A stretch of 64,000 bases of DNA, taken from positions 186,001 through 250,000 of the forward strand of contig JADKCI010000005.1 in the NCBI GenBank assembly GCA_016714645.1. Reading direction: 5' to 3'. The DNA is from Chromatiaceae bacterium (GTDB lineage: Bacteria; Pseudomonadota; Gammaproteobacteria; Chromatiales; Chromatiaceae). The notes beneath the pieces are model-generated. The model was not told the origin of the DNA. It did not search any database and was given only the letters and a program-made list of their open reading frames with translations. Within the stretch, counting starts at the first letter, position 1. Each line of letters begins with the position of its first letter. The position numbers and the translations under genes are program-made. This document shows, piece after piece, positions 1 to 7,701 of the stretch.

Positions 1-14
1 AGGCAATCCGGGCG

Positions 15-1190
15 ATGCTTGCGAATGGGACATTCAAACTGACTGAATTCAAAGGTGATGGCATCCCTGTCCTGGCGCCCACATCGGAAATACGTGTCTA
101 TGGGAAAAGGGTTAAATTTGTTTCCGGCTGGGAAATTGAACGTGATGGTGTTAGAGACCCTTTCAGCAGAGGCCCAGGTACAGCCCCTCCTCTTTTTATC
201 GAGGTCATATTTGATGCGAAACCTAGCGAGATTAATTACTCCATACGCCAAATCAGAGGTGCCGATAACAGGCTTCAATATCCATACTCCACGATGGATC
301 AAGCGAACGAGTATTATGAAAAAATCGGTACCACCATAACCTGCTACGGCCAATATAAGGAAAATATCTCTACCGAACCAGCCACGCCAACTCCTATTTA
401 CTTTGCCGCCGAACTCGCGCCCACGGCAAACATTCCTTCCGAAGCCCCTCTGTGCTACAAGTTCATTGTTTCTAGTTTGGAAGAGCAACTTCGTAAAATC
501 AAGACCAAATATCCGGCTCTCTACGACGATAAAATCACGACCAATGGTGACGGTAGCAGGACCCTGCTTGCAAAACGTAATGACGAGACTGGAAAGGTTA
601 TTTCCTATTTCTATTCCACGAGTCCAAAGGTCTGCAACGAATACCAAAAGAACCATCTCGGGACGGGGATACCAGCCCCACCAGCCCAGCCCACGGTCAA
701 TACTCCAAGACCGAACCCCACATCATCCCAACCCGACTTCACGGCAGCCGATGCCAAGGCAGCCTTCGACCGGCGTGATTATGTAAGATCCTTCTCGCTT
801 TGGCGCCCATTGGCCCAGGCCGGCGACGCCGAGGCTCAAAATTATTTTGGTTATATGTACGAAAGCGGTCTTGGCGTTGCTCAAGACCACGGCGAGGCCG
901 TTCGCTGGTATCGCAAATCCGCGGAACAGGGCCTTGCCGAGGCGCAAAGTAATTTGGGCTTATCCTATGTCAAGGGTCAGGGTATCGCGCAGAACGATGC
1001 TGAGGGCAGGCGCTGGTTTCTAAAATCGGCGGAGCAAGGCTTCGCTGATGCGCAATACAATCTTGGCAAAATCTATGAGCAGGGTGTCGGTGTCGAAAGG
1101 GATCTCGCTCAGGCTAGGTATTGGTTCCGTAAGGCTGCCAGCCAAGGTCAGGCTAATGCACGGGATGCGCTCAAAGAGATTGGAGGTTGA
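15..1190 (+). CDS. Sel1-repeat protein, possibly 5' partial
   Basis: The frame has no stop back to base 1, so the true start may lie outside the window; no signal peptide is visible from the ATG at 15. Residues 1-230 match nothing I recognise and are comparatively AT-rich. A Pro/Thr-rich linker (about 218-240) leads to roughly three Sel1-type repeats (about 272-380) with the usual A-x-x-x-L/Y-G-x-x-Y-x-x-G-x-G-V pattern and RWYRKSAEQG-type ends. Sel1 repeats form alpha-solenoids used for protein-protein contacts, often in envelope or signalling proteins. It lies 154 bp upstream of the FHA/PP2C operon on the same strand, so a link is possible but unproven. Confidence 0.75.
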   Translation: MLANGTFKLTEFKGDGIPVLAPTSEIRVYGKRVKFVSGWEIERDGVRDPFSRGPGTAPPLFIEVIFDAKPSEINYSIRQIRGADNRLQYPYSTMDQANEYYEKIGTTITCYGQYKENISTEPATPTPIYFAAELAPTANIPSEAPLCYKFIVSSLEEQLRKIKTKYPALYDDKITTNGDGSRTLLAKRNDETGKVISYFYSTSPKVCNEYQKNHLGTGIPAPPAQPTVNTPRPNPTSSQPDFTAADAKAAFDRRDYVRSFSLWRPLAQAGDAEAQNYFGYMYESGLGVAQDHGEAVRWYRKSAEQGLAEAQSNLGLSYVKGQGIAQNDAEGRRWFLKSAEQGFADAQYNLGKIYEQGVGVERDLAQARYWFRKAASQGQANARDALKEIGG

Positions 1191-1239
1191 GCGCCAGTGA
1201 AAACCAAAGCCCTTTACCTCGTATCCCGGTCATGCTCCT

Positions 1240-1269
1240 TTGGATTTTCTAATTTTGGATTTTCCAATT
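1240..1269. repeat. Two tandem 15-bp repeats, possible operator
   Basis: Two copies of TTGGATTTTCYAATT abut at 1240-1254 and 1255-1269 with one mismatch. The second copy is itself an inverted repeat (TTGGA-TTT-TCCAA). They lie about 75 bp before the first gene of the FHA/PP2C operon in an otherwise unremarkable, AT-richer gap. A binding site is inferred from symmetry and position only. Confidence 0.4.
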
Positions 1270-1344
1270 CAGCTCCCTATCAAATTCCCGCGGGTAAGCG
1301 CATCGTCTTGCCGCGTCCACCATTAGCTTCAAGGTAAATTACCC

Positions 1345-2085
1345 ATGACGGCTTTGTGCTTCGACACGGCCAGCCTGAGCTATAGGGGCGCGCGGGCCAA
1401 TAATGAGGATGCCTGCGGCTTTCGTGACGGCTGTTGGGTGGTCGCCGATGGCCTGGGCGGCCACGGTGGCGGCGAGGTAGCCGCGCGGCTGGCGGTAGAG
1501 GCCTTGCTTGGGTCCTGGAGCCCGACGGCACCCATGACGGCCACGGCCCTGATCCAGGGGCTCGCGGCGGCGGCAACCGCCATTCATAGTCACCAGGCCG
1601 AGGACCCTGGCCTGAGTGGGATGCGCACGACCCTGGTCATGCTCGCCACCGACGGGGCGCGGGCACTCTGGGCCCATGTGGGCGATAGCCGCCTGTATCT
1701 GCTGCGGGACGGGCGCGTCCGCTTCCAGACCGAGGATCACAGCGTCCCCCAGGCCCTGGTAAGAGCGGGAGAATTGACCCCGGCGGGGGTGCGCACCCAT
1801 CCGGATCGCAATCGTCTCCTGAGGGCCTTGGGAGACGGCAATCCGCCGCGCCCGGACCTGGCGGCGACGCCCCTCGAACTCCAGCCCGGCGATGCCTTTC
1901 TGCTTTGCAGCGACGGCTTCTGGGAGGCGGTCACCGAGGGCGAGATGGAGGTGGCCCTGGCCAAGGCCACCGATGCCCATGGCTGGCTGGAACGCATGGC
2001 ACTCGGTCTGCGCCGGCAGGCCAAGCCCGGCCAGGACAACTACACGGCCCTGGCGATCCTGGCCGAGGCGGCGCTGTCGTCATGA
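1345..2085 (+). CDS. PP2C-family Ser/Thr protein phosphatase, soluble
   Basis: At 246 aa this is a minimal PP2C (PPM) catalytic domain. All metal-site motifs are visible: R-x-x-x-NED around residues 17-22, ADGLGGH at 34-40, HVGDSRLY at 111-118, CSDG at 188-191, and a late Q-D-N near 231. No signal peptide or membrane segment is seen, so it should act in the cytoplasm on phospho-Ser/Thr proteins. It is the first gene of the operon, and its stop overlaps the next start (ATGA at 2082-2085). FHA proteins, which bind phosphothreonine, are encoded just downstream and are plausible partners or substrates. No protein kinase is seen in the window. Confidence 0.92.
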   Translation: MTALCFDTASLSYRGARANNEDACGFRDGCWVVADGLGGHGGGEVAARLAVEALLGSWSPTAPMTATALIQGLAAAATAIHSHQAEDPGLSGMRTTLVMLATDGARALWAHVGDSRLYLLRDGRVRFQTEDHSVPQALVRAGELTPAGVRTHPDRNRLLRALGDGNPPRPDLAATPLELQPGDAFLLCSDGFWEAVTEGEMEVALAKATDAHGWLERMALGLRRQAKPGQDNYTALAILAEAALSS

Positions 2086-2882
2086 GGCGCCACAACCGCG
2101 AGATCAGCACCCTCAGCCTGTCGATGCTGGATGTCATCGCCGGGGCCATGGCGGCCTTCCTCATTCTCATGGTCATACTGCTGCCCTATTACGGGAAGGA
2201 AACGGTGAATCAGGAGGAGATCATTGCCGAGTTGCGGCAAGCAGTCGCGGAGGCCGAGGCGAAGCGGGCGGCCGCGGAAAGTGCGGCCGAGGCGGCGCAA
2301 GCCCTTGCCGCCCAAGCCCAGGCCAAGGTGGAGTCGCTGGAAGCCCAGCTCAGCCAAACCCAGGCAGACTTGGAGGCGGCGAAATCCGAACTCAGCCAGA
2401 CCCAGGCAGCCCTTGCGGCGGCGGAAACCCAAGCCCGCGAGGCCCGGGCCGAGGTAGAGCGTCTGCGCCGTATCGCCGAGGACCTGGCAAAGCAAGTCAA
2501 ATCTGGCATCACGCCCAACCTGATACTCTATGTCGAATGGTTTTCCAGCGATGTGGTTGATCTGATCGTCATGAAGCGGGAGAACAATGAAACCGCATGG
2601 TACGACTGGCCACCAGCCCACGGGAATGTGGAGCCACGCAGGAATGGCGGCAAAAGTTCTATATGGTTGAATGTACAGTATCGGTCGGGTGATTTGGGGG
2701 TAGATGTAAAGCTGTCGGCCATGGTTGATACCCATAAGCCTGTGAAGGTCTGGGGCAGAGTCTACCATCCGGATGGCTTTGATGAATTCCAAGAGGTACA
2801 GCTCTCGCGAGAAGGCCAGCGGGAGAGTATGGCTACGTTTCGGGTTGATGAGACCGGCGGGGTACGGGTCACACCCTGGTAA
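2082..2882 (+). CDS. MotB/TolR-like stator protein with coiled coil
   Basis: The 266-aa protein starts at the ATGA overlap with the phosphatase gene. A short basic N-terminus precedes one membrane helix (about residues 16-35) that begins L-D-V, placing Asp17 where MotB, TolR and ExbD carry their proton-path aspartate. Residues 43-136 are a long Ala/Glu/Gln-rich coiled coil that would be periplasmic. Residues 145-266 form a beta-rich domain with a W-x(4)-V-D-L-x-V stretch resembling DUF2135/YfaP-type domains. No OmpA-type peptidoglycan-binding domain is visible, unlike MotB. The likely partner is the MotA/TolQ-like protein at 6775-7575, also 266 aa. Family placement rests on topology and the Asp, so it is less certain than the partner's. 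Confidence 0.65.
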   Translation: MRRHNREISTLSLSMLDVIAGAMAAFLILMVILLPYYGKETVNQEEIIAELRQAVAEAEAKRAAAESAAEAAQALAAQAQAKVESLEAQLSQTQADLEAAKSELSQTQAALAAAETQAREARAEVERLRRIAEDLAKQVKSGITPNLILYVEWFSSDVVDLIVMKRENNETAWYDWPPAHGNVEPRRNGGKSSIWLNVQYRSGDLGVDVKLSAMVDTHKPVKVWGRVYHPDGFDEFQEVQLSREGQRESMATFRVDETGGVRVTPW

Positions 2883-2932
2883 GGTTATCGGTACCAACTT
2901 AACTAACTAAAATACAAGGGAAGATCAGTACG

Positions 2933-3520
2933 ATGAGCATGGTGTCTTGCGGGAACGGTCATTTCTATAACAACGAGGAGCACTCGAACTGCCCCTTTTG
3001 CGGCGTGGGCCTGGATCTGCGCGCCACCCGACCTCTCGGCGCTGAAACCCCTGGGCGGCCCACGGGCGACGCCGGTCACACCCGCGCGGCGGGGGCGCCA
3101 CCCGCGCCGGGGCTGGGGCCCGATCCGGGGGCGACGCGTCATATCTGGGCCAAGCGTATGGGCGGAGTCGATCCGGTGGTGGGCTGGCTGGTGTGCGTCC
3201 AGGGGCCGGAGCGCGGGCGCGACTATCGCCTGCACAGCGAGCGCAACTTCATTGGCCGGGCGCCCAACATGGACGTGGCCATCACCGGCGATGCCACCAT
3301 CAGCCGCGACAATCATGCCGTCATCAGCTACAACCCCAAGAAACACAATTTCCGCCTGGCCCCGGGGGACAGCCGGGGCCTGGTCTATCTGAATGACGAG
3401 GAGGTGCTGACCCCGGTGGCCGTGGCGCCCTACGACCGCATTGAACTGGGGGAGACGGTGCTGCTCTTCATCCCCTTCTGCGGCGAGCGCTTCACCTGGC
3501 CGGTGGAGGAGCAGGCGTGA
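2933..3520 (+). CDS. Zinc ribbon-FHA domain protein
   Basis: The N-terminus has a zinc-ribbon-like knuckle (Cys6, His10, then C-P-x-C at 20-23). A Gly/Pro-rich linker (about 25-80) leads to an FHA domain (about 85-185). The FHA phosphothreonine site shows G-R-A-P-N followed by S-R-D-N-H. FHA domains bind phosphothreonine peptides. There is no membrane segment. It follows the stator-like gene by 50 bp and touches the next gene (TGATG). It probably reads the phosphorylation state set by an unseen kinase and the two PP2C phosphatases; this is inferred from context. Confidence 0.85.
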   Translation: MSMVSCGNGHFYNNEEHSNCPFCGVGLDLRATRPLGAETPGRPTGDAGHTRAAGAPPAPGLGPDPGATRHIWAKRMGGVDPVVGWLVCVQGPERGRDYRLHSERNFIGRAPNMDVAITGDATISRDNHAVISYNPKKHNFRLAPGDSRGLVYLNDEEVLTPVAVAPYDRIELGETVLLFIPFCGERFTWPVEEQA

Positions 3521-5259
3521 TGGCCCCTCATGCCGTGGTTCCGCTGACACCGCGCCGCTTGGGGTGGCCGCCCGGCGCCCGTGCCGACCGCGGCCGTCTG
3601 GCCCGGGTGCTGCCGCTGGCGCTGCTGGTCGGTCTGGGCACCGGTGGCGCCCTGGCCGGGGTGCCGGCGAGCCTCCGGATTACCCAGGCGCTGGCGCGGG
3701 GGACCGAGGTCACGGCCTATGTGGCGGTGCGCGACGAGGCCGGCGCGCCGGTGGCGGCGGAGGCCCTGGGCCAGGCTCGCGCGACCCTGGGCACCCAGGT
3801 CGCGGAGGTGGCTGCGGCCACGCCCTTCGCCGCGACGGGCGAGGGGGTGCTGTATATCTTGCTGGTGGATCTGTCGCGCTCCCTGGACGCGGCCCAGTTC
3901 GAGCGCATCCGCCAGGCGCTGCGGGACTGGATCGCCGCCCTGGGGGACTCGGATCGGGCGGCCATCCTGACCTTTGGCAATCAGGTCCATACCCTGGTAG
4001 CGCCGACGGCGGACCGGGCGGCCCTGACGGCCGCCCTCGATGGCCTCAAGCCCACCGACGACCGCACCGCCCTGCATCAGGCCCTGGCCCAGGGCCTGAC
4101 CCTGGGGCGGCAACAGGGTGCCGACCTGCCCTCGCGCCGCGCCCTGGTGATCCTGAGCGATGGCCGCGATGACGCCCCCGGCGGCATGACGGCGGAGGAG
4201 GTCGAGATGCAGATGGCGGAGGGGGCGGTGCCCATCTATGCCATGGGCTTCAGCCGGATACGGGAGCGGGCAGCGCGGGAGGCGGGGCTGGCCGCCCTGG
4301 GTCGCCTGGCCCGCCGTTCCGGCGGACTCTTCATCGACGCCAGCGCCGGTGATCCGGGGCCGGCCTTCGCCGCGATGCGCGAGCGCATTCGCGCCGTGGA
4401 GCGGCTGGAAGTCCGGTGCCCGACCTGCGTGGCGGATGGTAATCGCTATCGCCTGCAAATCGCCTTGACCCAGGAAGGACGCACCCTGAGCGATGGGGTG
4501 GATGTGCGGCTTTATCCCCCGGTTGCGGCGACGCCCTCGCCCGCTACGCCGGGAGACAGTGACCCGCCACCGGCCACGAATGTTCGTCCGGAAGGCGATC
4601 CGGCGGATGGACGCGAACCGCCGACTGAGGAGACCCCTGCAACCACGGCCAGTCCCGCCGAGACGCCCCCAGATCCACCCGCTTCCCCGCCAGCAACCGA
4701 ACCGGCCCTTGGGGCGTCACTCGCGGGTCTCATCGCCTGGTGGCCCTGGCTGCTGGGTGCCGTAGGTCTAACCCTGGGCCTGGTGCTCCTCCTCCTCGGC
4801 CTGCGGCGGCAAGGCCGGGGGGCGGAGTCAACCCCGCCGGTCCTGGTGCCCGAGGCCCAGCCCCTACCCGCAACGTCGATCGACTTCCCGCCACCCCCGC
4901 CCCCGGGGCCCGTGACCACCACCCGGCGGCCAGCCGCCCCGGCAGGGCCCACCCTGACCCTGGTCCACATGAAGGGCCGCCGGCGCGGCGAGGTGGCCCG
5001 CCTGGTGCTGGCCCCGGACGGCGTCATCGGGCGCAACGGCGCCTGCGCCCTGGCGCTGGTGGGAGATGAGGAGGTTTCAGCGCGCCATGCCCGCCTCTTT
5101 ATCCAGGACCGCCGGCTGCTGTTGGAGGATCTGGGCTCCACCAATGGCACCTGGCTGAATGGGGTACGGCTCCTGGCCCCGACCCCGCTGCATGAGGGGG
5201 ACCTACTGCGCATCGGCCAGACCGAACTGCGCCTGGGCGGGATCGGGGACGGCCGATGA
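3520..5259 (+). CDS. Transmembrane vWA-FHA protein
   Basis: The 579-aa protein has an N-terminal hydrophobic segment (about 29-47), then a von Willebrand A domain with an intact MIDAS (D-L-S-R-S at 117-121, later L-S-D-G-R-D-D). A Pro/Thr-rich stretch follows, then a second membrane helix (about 398-429), another Pro-rich linker and a canonical FHA domain (about 476-575) with GRNG, S-A-R-H and STNGTWLNG. Topology suggests a periplasmic vWA and a cytoplasmic FHA, so it could pass an envelope signal inward. I chose ATG 3520 (TGATG overlap); GTG 3517 is equally possible. Its 3' end overlaps the next gene by ATGA. Confidence 0.88.
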   Translation: MAPHAVVPLTPRRLGWPPGARADRGRLARVLPLALLVGLGTGGALAGVPASLRITQALARGTEVTAYVAVRDEAGAPVAAEALGQARATLGTQVAEVAAATPFAATGEGVLYILLVDLSRSLDAAQFERIRQALRDWIAALGDSDRAAILTFGNQVHTLVAPTADRAALTAALDGLKPTDDRTALHQALAQGLTLGRQQGADLPSRRALVILSDGRDDAPGGMTAEEVEMQMAEGAVPIYAMGFSRIRERAAREAGLAALGRLARRSGGLFIDASAGDPGPAFAAMRERIRAVERLEVRCPTCVADGNRYRLQIALTQEGRTLSDGVDVRLYPPVAATPSPATPGDSDPPPATNVRPEGDPADGREPPTEETPATTASPAETPPDPPASPPATEPALGASLAGLIAWWPWLLGAVGLTLGLVLLLLGLRRQGRGAESTPPVLVPEAQPLPATSIDFPPPPPPGPVTTTRRPAAPAGPTLTLVHMKGRRRGEVARLVLAPDGVIGRNGACALALVGDEEVSARHARLFIQDRRLLLEDLGSTNGTWLNGVRLLAPTPLHEGDLLRIGQTELRLGGIGDGR

Positions 5260-6377
5260 CGAGCCCGCAAGCCCCGGAGACCCTGGCCGGCCCCGGCTGG
5301 CGGCTGCGTCCCGGCAATGCCCAATGGATCGGCGCCCGCCAGGAACAGGAGGACGCCTTCGGCTTTGCTGGCTTTGACGCCCGTGGCCAGGCCGGTCCGG
5401 ACGGGGTCCTGGCGGTGGTGGCGGATGGCATGGGTGGTCTGAGCGAGGGCCGGGCGGCCAGCCAGGGGGCGGTGTCCGGCTTTCTAGAGGCCTGGGCTGG
5501 GCAGCCGTTGGACCTGGCCGTGACCGAGCGGCTCCTGGGGGCGATGACGGCGGCCAACCAGGTCGTCCATAACCTGGCCCGGGCGACCGCTGGCGAGGGG
5601 GAGGTCGGCACCACCCTGGCGGCGGCGGCGATCCACCAGGGGCACCTCTTCTGGATCAGCGCTGGCGATAGCCGCCTCTATCTCTACCGCGCCGCCGATG
5701 GCTCTCTGACGCCTTGCAATGAAGAGCACAACCTGGCCCTGCAACTCTGGCGGGAGACTGCGGCGGAGGGCCCGACCCCGGGCTGGATCGAGGACCACCC
5801 CCAGCGGAATGCCTTGATCAGCTTTCTCGGCCTGGCGGAGATCCCCGAGATCGACCGTAATTTGCGGCCCCTGGCCCTGGAGGCTGGGGATCGGCTGCTG
5901 CTGTGCAGTGATGGCGTCGATGGCGTCCTGAGCCGGGACGAGCTGAAGGAGGGCTTGGACGCCGATCCCCAGACCGCCGCGGAGGGGCTGATCGGGCGGT
6001 TACGGGCGCGCGAGCGGCCCTATCAGGACAATGCGACGGTGGCCATTCTGGCCTGCGAGGGTTGGGATGCCCCCACCCGAGTTAGCCCCATGCCACCCGT
6101 CCGCGAGGAGATCCGCCGGAGGTGGTGGCGGTGGCCAGGGCCATGGGCCTTGGCGCTCCTGTTGCTGACTCTGGTTATAGGGTTGGGTGTTGGCTGGTGG
6201 CAGGGGTGGACGCCGGCACCCCCGGCCCACGAAGCCAGTGCCCCGCCGGCCCCTGATCAGCCGAAGCCGGCGATGGCTGAACCCGCGATGACCCCGGACC
6301 CGGCCCCAGACCCGGCCCCAGGGCAAGTGAGTTTCCCGCCTCCCAATATCGACAAGTCGGTGGGGCCCAAGGAGTGA
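5256..6377 (+). CDS. Membrane-anchored PP2C phosphatase
   Basis: This is a second PP2C phosphatase of 373 aa. Motifs seen are R-x-x-x-QED near residue 28, ADGMGG near 56, VGTTL, SAGDSRLY near 135, LLCSDG, and QDNATV. After the catalytic domain come an Arg/Trp-rich stretch, a single membrane helix (about 295-315) and a Pro/Ala-rich tail that would be periplasmic. The catalytic domain therefore sits at the cytoplasmic face of the inner membrane. Two phosphatases in one operon, one soluble and one anchored, suggest different target pools. It overlaps the upstream gene by ATGA. Confidence 0.9.
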   Translation: MTSPQAPETLAGPGWRLRPGNAQWIGARQEQEDAFGFAGFDARGQAGPDGVLAVVADGMGGLSEGRAASQGAVSGFLEAWAGQPLDLAVTERLLGAMTAANQVVHNLARATAGEGEVGTTLAAAAIHQGHLFWISAGDSRLYLYRAADGSLTPCNEEHNLALQLWRETAAEGPTPGWIEDHPQRNALISFLGLAEIPEIDRNLRPLALEAGDRLLLCSDGVDGVLSRDELKEGLDADPQTAAEGLIGRLRARERPYQDNATVAILACEGWDAPTRVSPMPPVREEIRRRWWRWPGPWALALLLLTLVIGLGVGWWQGWTPAPPAHEASAPPAPDQPKPAMAEPAMTPDPAPDPAPGQVSFPPPNIDKSVGPKE

Positions 6378-6379
6378 CC

Positions 6380-6778
6380 ATGAAGGCAGTGCGACATAAA
6401 TACAGCATCGGCCGGGAGCGAAGCTGCGACATCCCGCTGGCGGATGATTCGGTGAGCGGGCATCACGCCGAACTGGAGTTCCTGGAGGACGGCAAGTGGC
6501 TGCTCACGGATTGCCAGAGCACCAACGGCACCTTTCTGCTGGGGAACGGCGGCGCGCCCCGGCGGCTCAGCCAAAGCCTGGTCTCACCCCTCGACCGGGT
6601 GCGCTTCGGCGGCGTGACCTTGGGGATGCGGGAACTCCTGGAGGCCCTGCGCCTCAAGGCCGGGATTCCCGGCCCCACTCCCGAGGAGGCGGCCAGGGTC
6701 CAGGGGCGGCGGCTGATTCGCTGCCCCTGCGGCGGCATCAAGACCGCCGAGGCCCCTTGCCCGGAGTGCGGCCAATGA
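6380..6778 (+). CDS. FHA-zinc ribbon protein
   Basis: The 132-aa protein starts with an FHA domain (SIGRERSCDIPL, S-G-H-H, STNGTFLLGN) and ends in a four-cysteine zinc ribbon (C-P-C-G near 114, C-P-E-C near 128). The domain order is the reverse of the protein at 2933. I chose ATG 6380 because an AAGGAG ribosome site lies at 6369-6374; GTG 6374, overlapping the phosphatase stop, is the alternative. Its stop overlaps the MotA/TolQ-like gene (ATGA), so the two are probably translationally coupled. Confidence 0.85.
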   Translation: MKAVRHKYSIGRERSCDIPLADDSVSGHHAELEFLEDGKWLLTDCQSTNGTFLLGNGGAPRRLSQSLVSPLDRVRFGGVTLGMRELLEALRLKAGIPGPTPEEAARVQGRRLIRCPCGGIKTAEAPCPECGQ

Positions 6779-7575
6779 GCAGCTCCCTGGTCGTGAGCCT
6801 CTGGCGGCAGCCCCAGGCCGGGCCCGTCCTGGTCCTGGCGGTCCTGGTGGCGGCGCTGGGCATCGCCCTGCTGACCTGGGCCTTGCCAGCCGGGAGTCCG
6901 GCGGCGCTGGTCATCCTCGATTATCAGGCCACGCCACCGCCGGCTTATCCCTTCGTCTATCCCTTTACCATCCAGAATCTGACCCATCTGCTGCTCTTCA
7001 TCGGGCTGGGCGAGATCTACCGCCGGTGGCGCACCACGGCTCGGGAGGAGGCCTGGCTGAGCCAGGGCCTGTTGCCGGAGGCCTACGCCGTGGTCCTGCA
7101 ATCGCACGATCTGCCGCCCCTGCGGGCCCGGGTGGCGGGGCTCTATGACGGGGAGCGGGGCTTTCTGCCAGGTCTCATCGATCTGTGCATCCTGCAGTTT
7201 CTCGCCAGCCGCTCGGTGGATCAGACTGTGAGTGTGCTCAATTCCAGCCTGGAACTCCTGATGCACCGGGTGGATCTGCGCTACACCCTGCTAAGCTATC
7301 TGACCTGGGTCATCCCCACCGTGGGCTTTATCGGTACCGTGGTCGGCATCGCCCTGGCCCTGGCCATGATCGACCCCAGCGCCGCCGTTCAGCCCCTGGG
7401 CGAGATCGCCCGCGCCTTGGGGGTGAGCTTTTACACCACCCTGGTCGCCCTGGTGGACAGCGCCATCCTGGTCCTGCTGCTGCAACTGGTCCAGGCCCGC
7501 GAGGAACTGGCGGTCAACGCTGCCGGGCGCTATGTGCTGGTGAATCTCATCAATCGGTTGTATAGCGGGCAGTGA
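6775..7575 (+). CDS. MotA/TolQ/ExbB-family proton channel-like protein
   Basis: The 266-aa protein has four predicted membrane helices (about 15-36, 55-78, 172-198 and 212-240) with a large cytoplasmic loop between the second and third, as in MotA/TolQ/ExbB. The diagnostic core P-T-V-G-F-I-G-T-V-V-G-I opens helix 3, and helix 4 has the A-L-x-x-S-F-Y-T-T-L pattern. These families form ion-driven pentamers around a MotB/TolR/ExbD dimer, here most likely the product of 2082-2882. It is the last gene of the operon. Unlike ZorA of Zorya defence it has no long C-terminal tail. Confidence 0.85.
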   Translation: MSSSLVVSLWRQPQAGPVLVLAVLVAALGIALLTWALPAGSPAALVILDYQATPPPAYPFVYPFTIQNLTHLLLFIGLGEIYRRWRTTAREEAWLSQGLLPEAYAVVLQSHDLPPLRARVAGLYDGERGFLPGLIDLCILQFLASRSVDQTVSVLNSSLELLMHRVDLRYTLLSYLTWVIPTVGFIGTVVGIALALAMIDPSAAVQPLGEIARALGVSFYTTLVALVDSAILVLLLQLVQAREELAVNAAGRYVLVNLINRLYSGQ

Positions 7576-7701
7576 GTAGGGGCAGGGTAACGTGATTCCG
7601 GCAGGCCTGATTGCGTCAATCTGCCAATGGCGGCCATGGCGAGACCCAACCCTGGCTGATATCCTGGACCCCCTTAACGCTCCTGACCTGTACCTGATGC
7701 C

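Noticed and set aside
1345..7575. Zorya defence system, because of the MotA/MotB-like pair
   Set aside because: The MotA-like protein lacks the long ZorA tail, the MotB-like protein lacks an OmpA domain, and no ZorC, ZorD or ZorE-type gene is present.
1345..7575. Type VI secretion regulatory module
   Set aside because: FHA and PP2C proteins fit, but no Tss structural gene (TssB, TssC, TssJKLM, ClpV) is seen.
7600..7625. Nested inverted repeat around GATTG-CGT-CAATC before the octaheme gene as an FNR site
   Set aside because: The half-site spacing is three bases, not four, and it lacks the TTGA core; it may be an unrelated hairpin.
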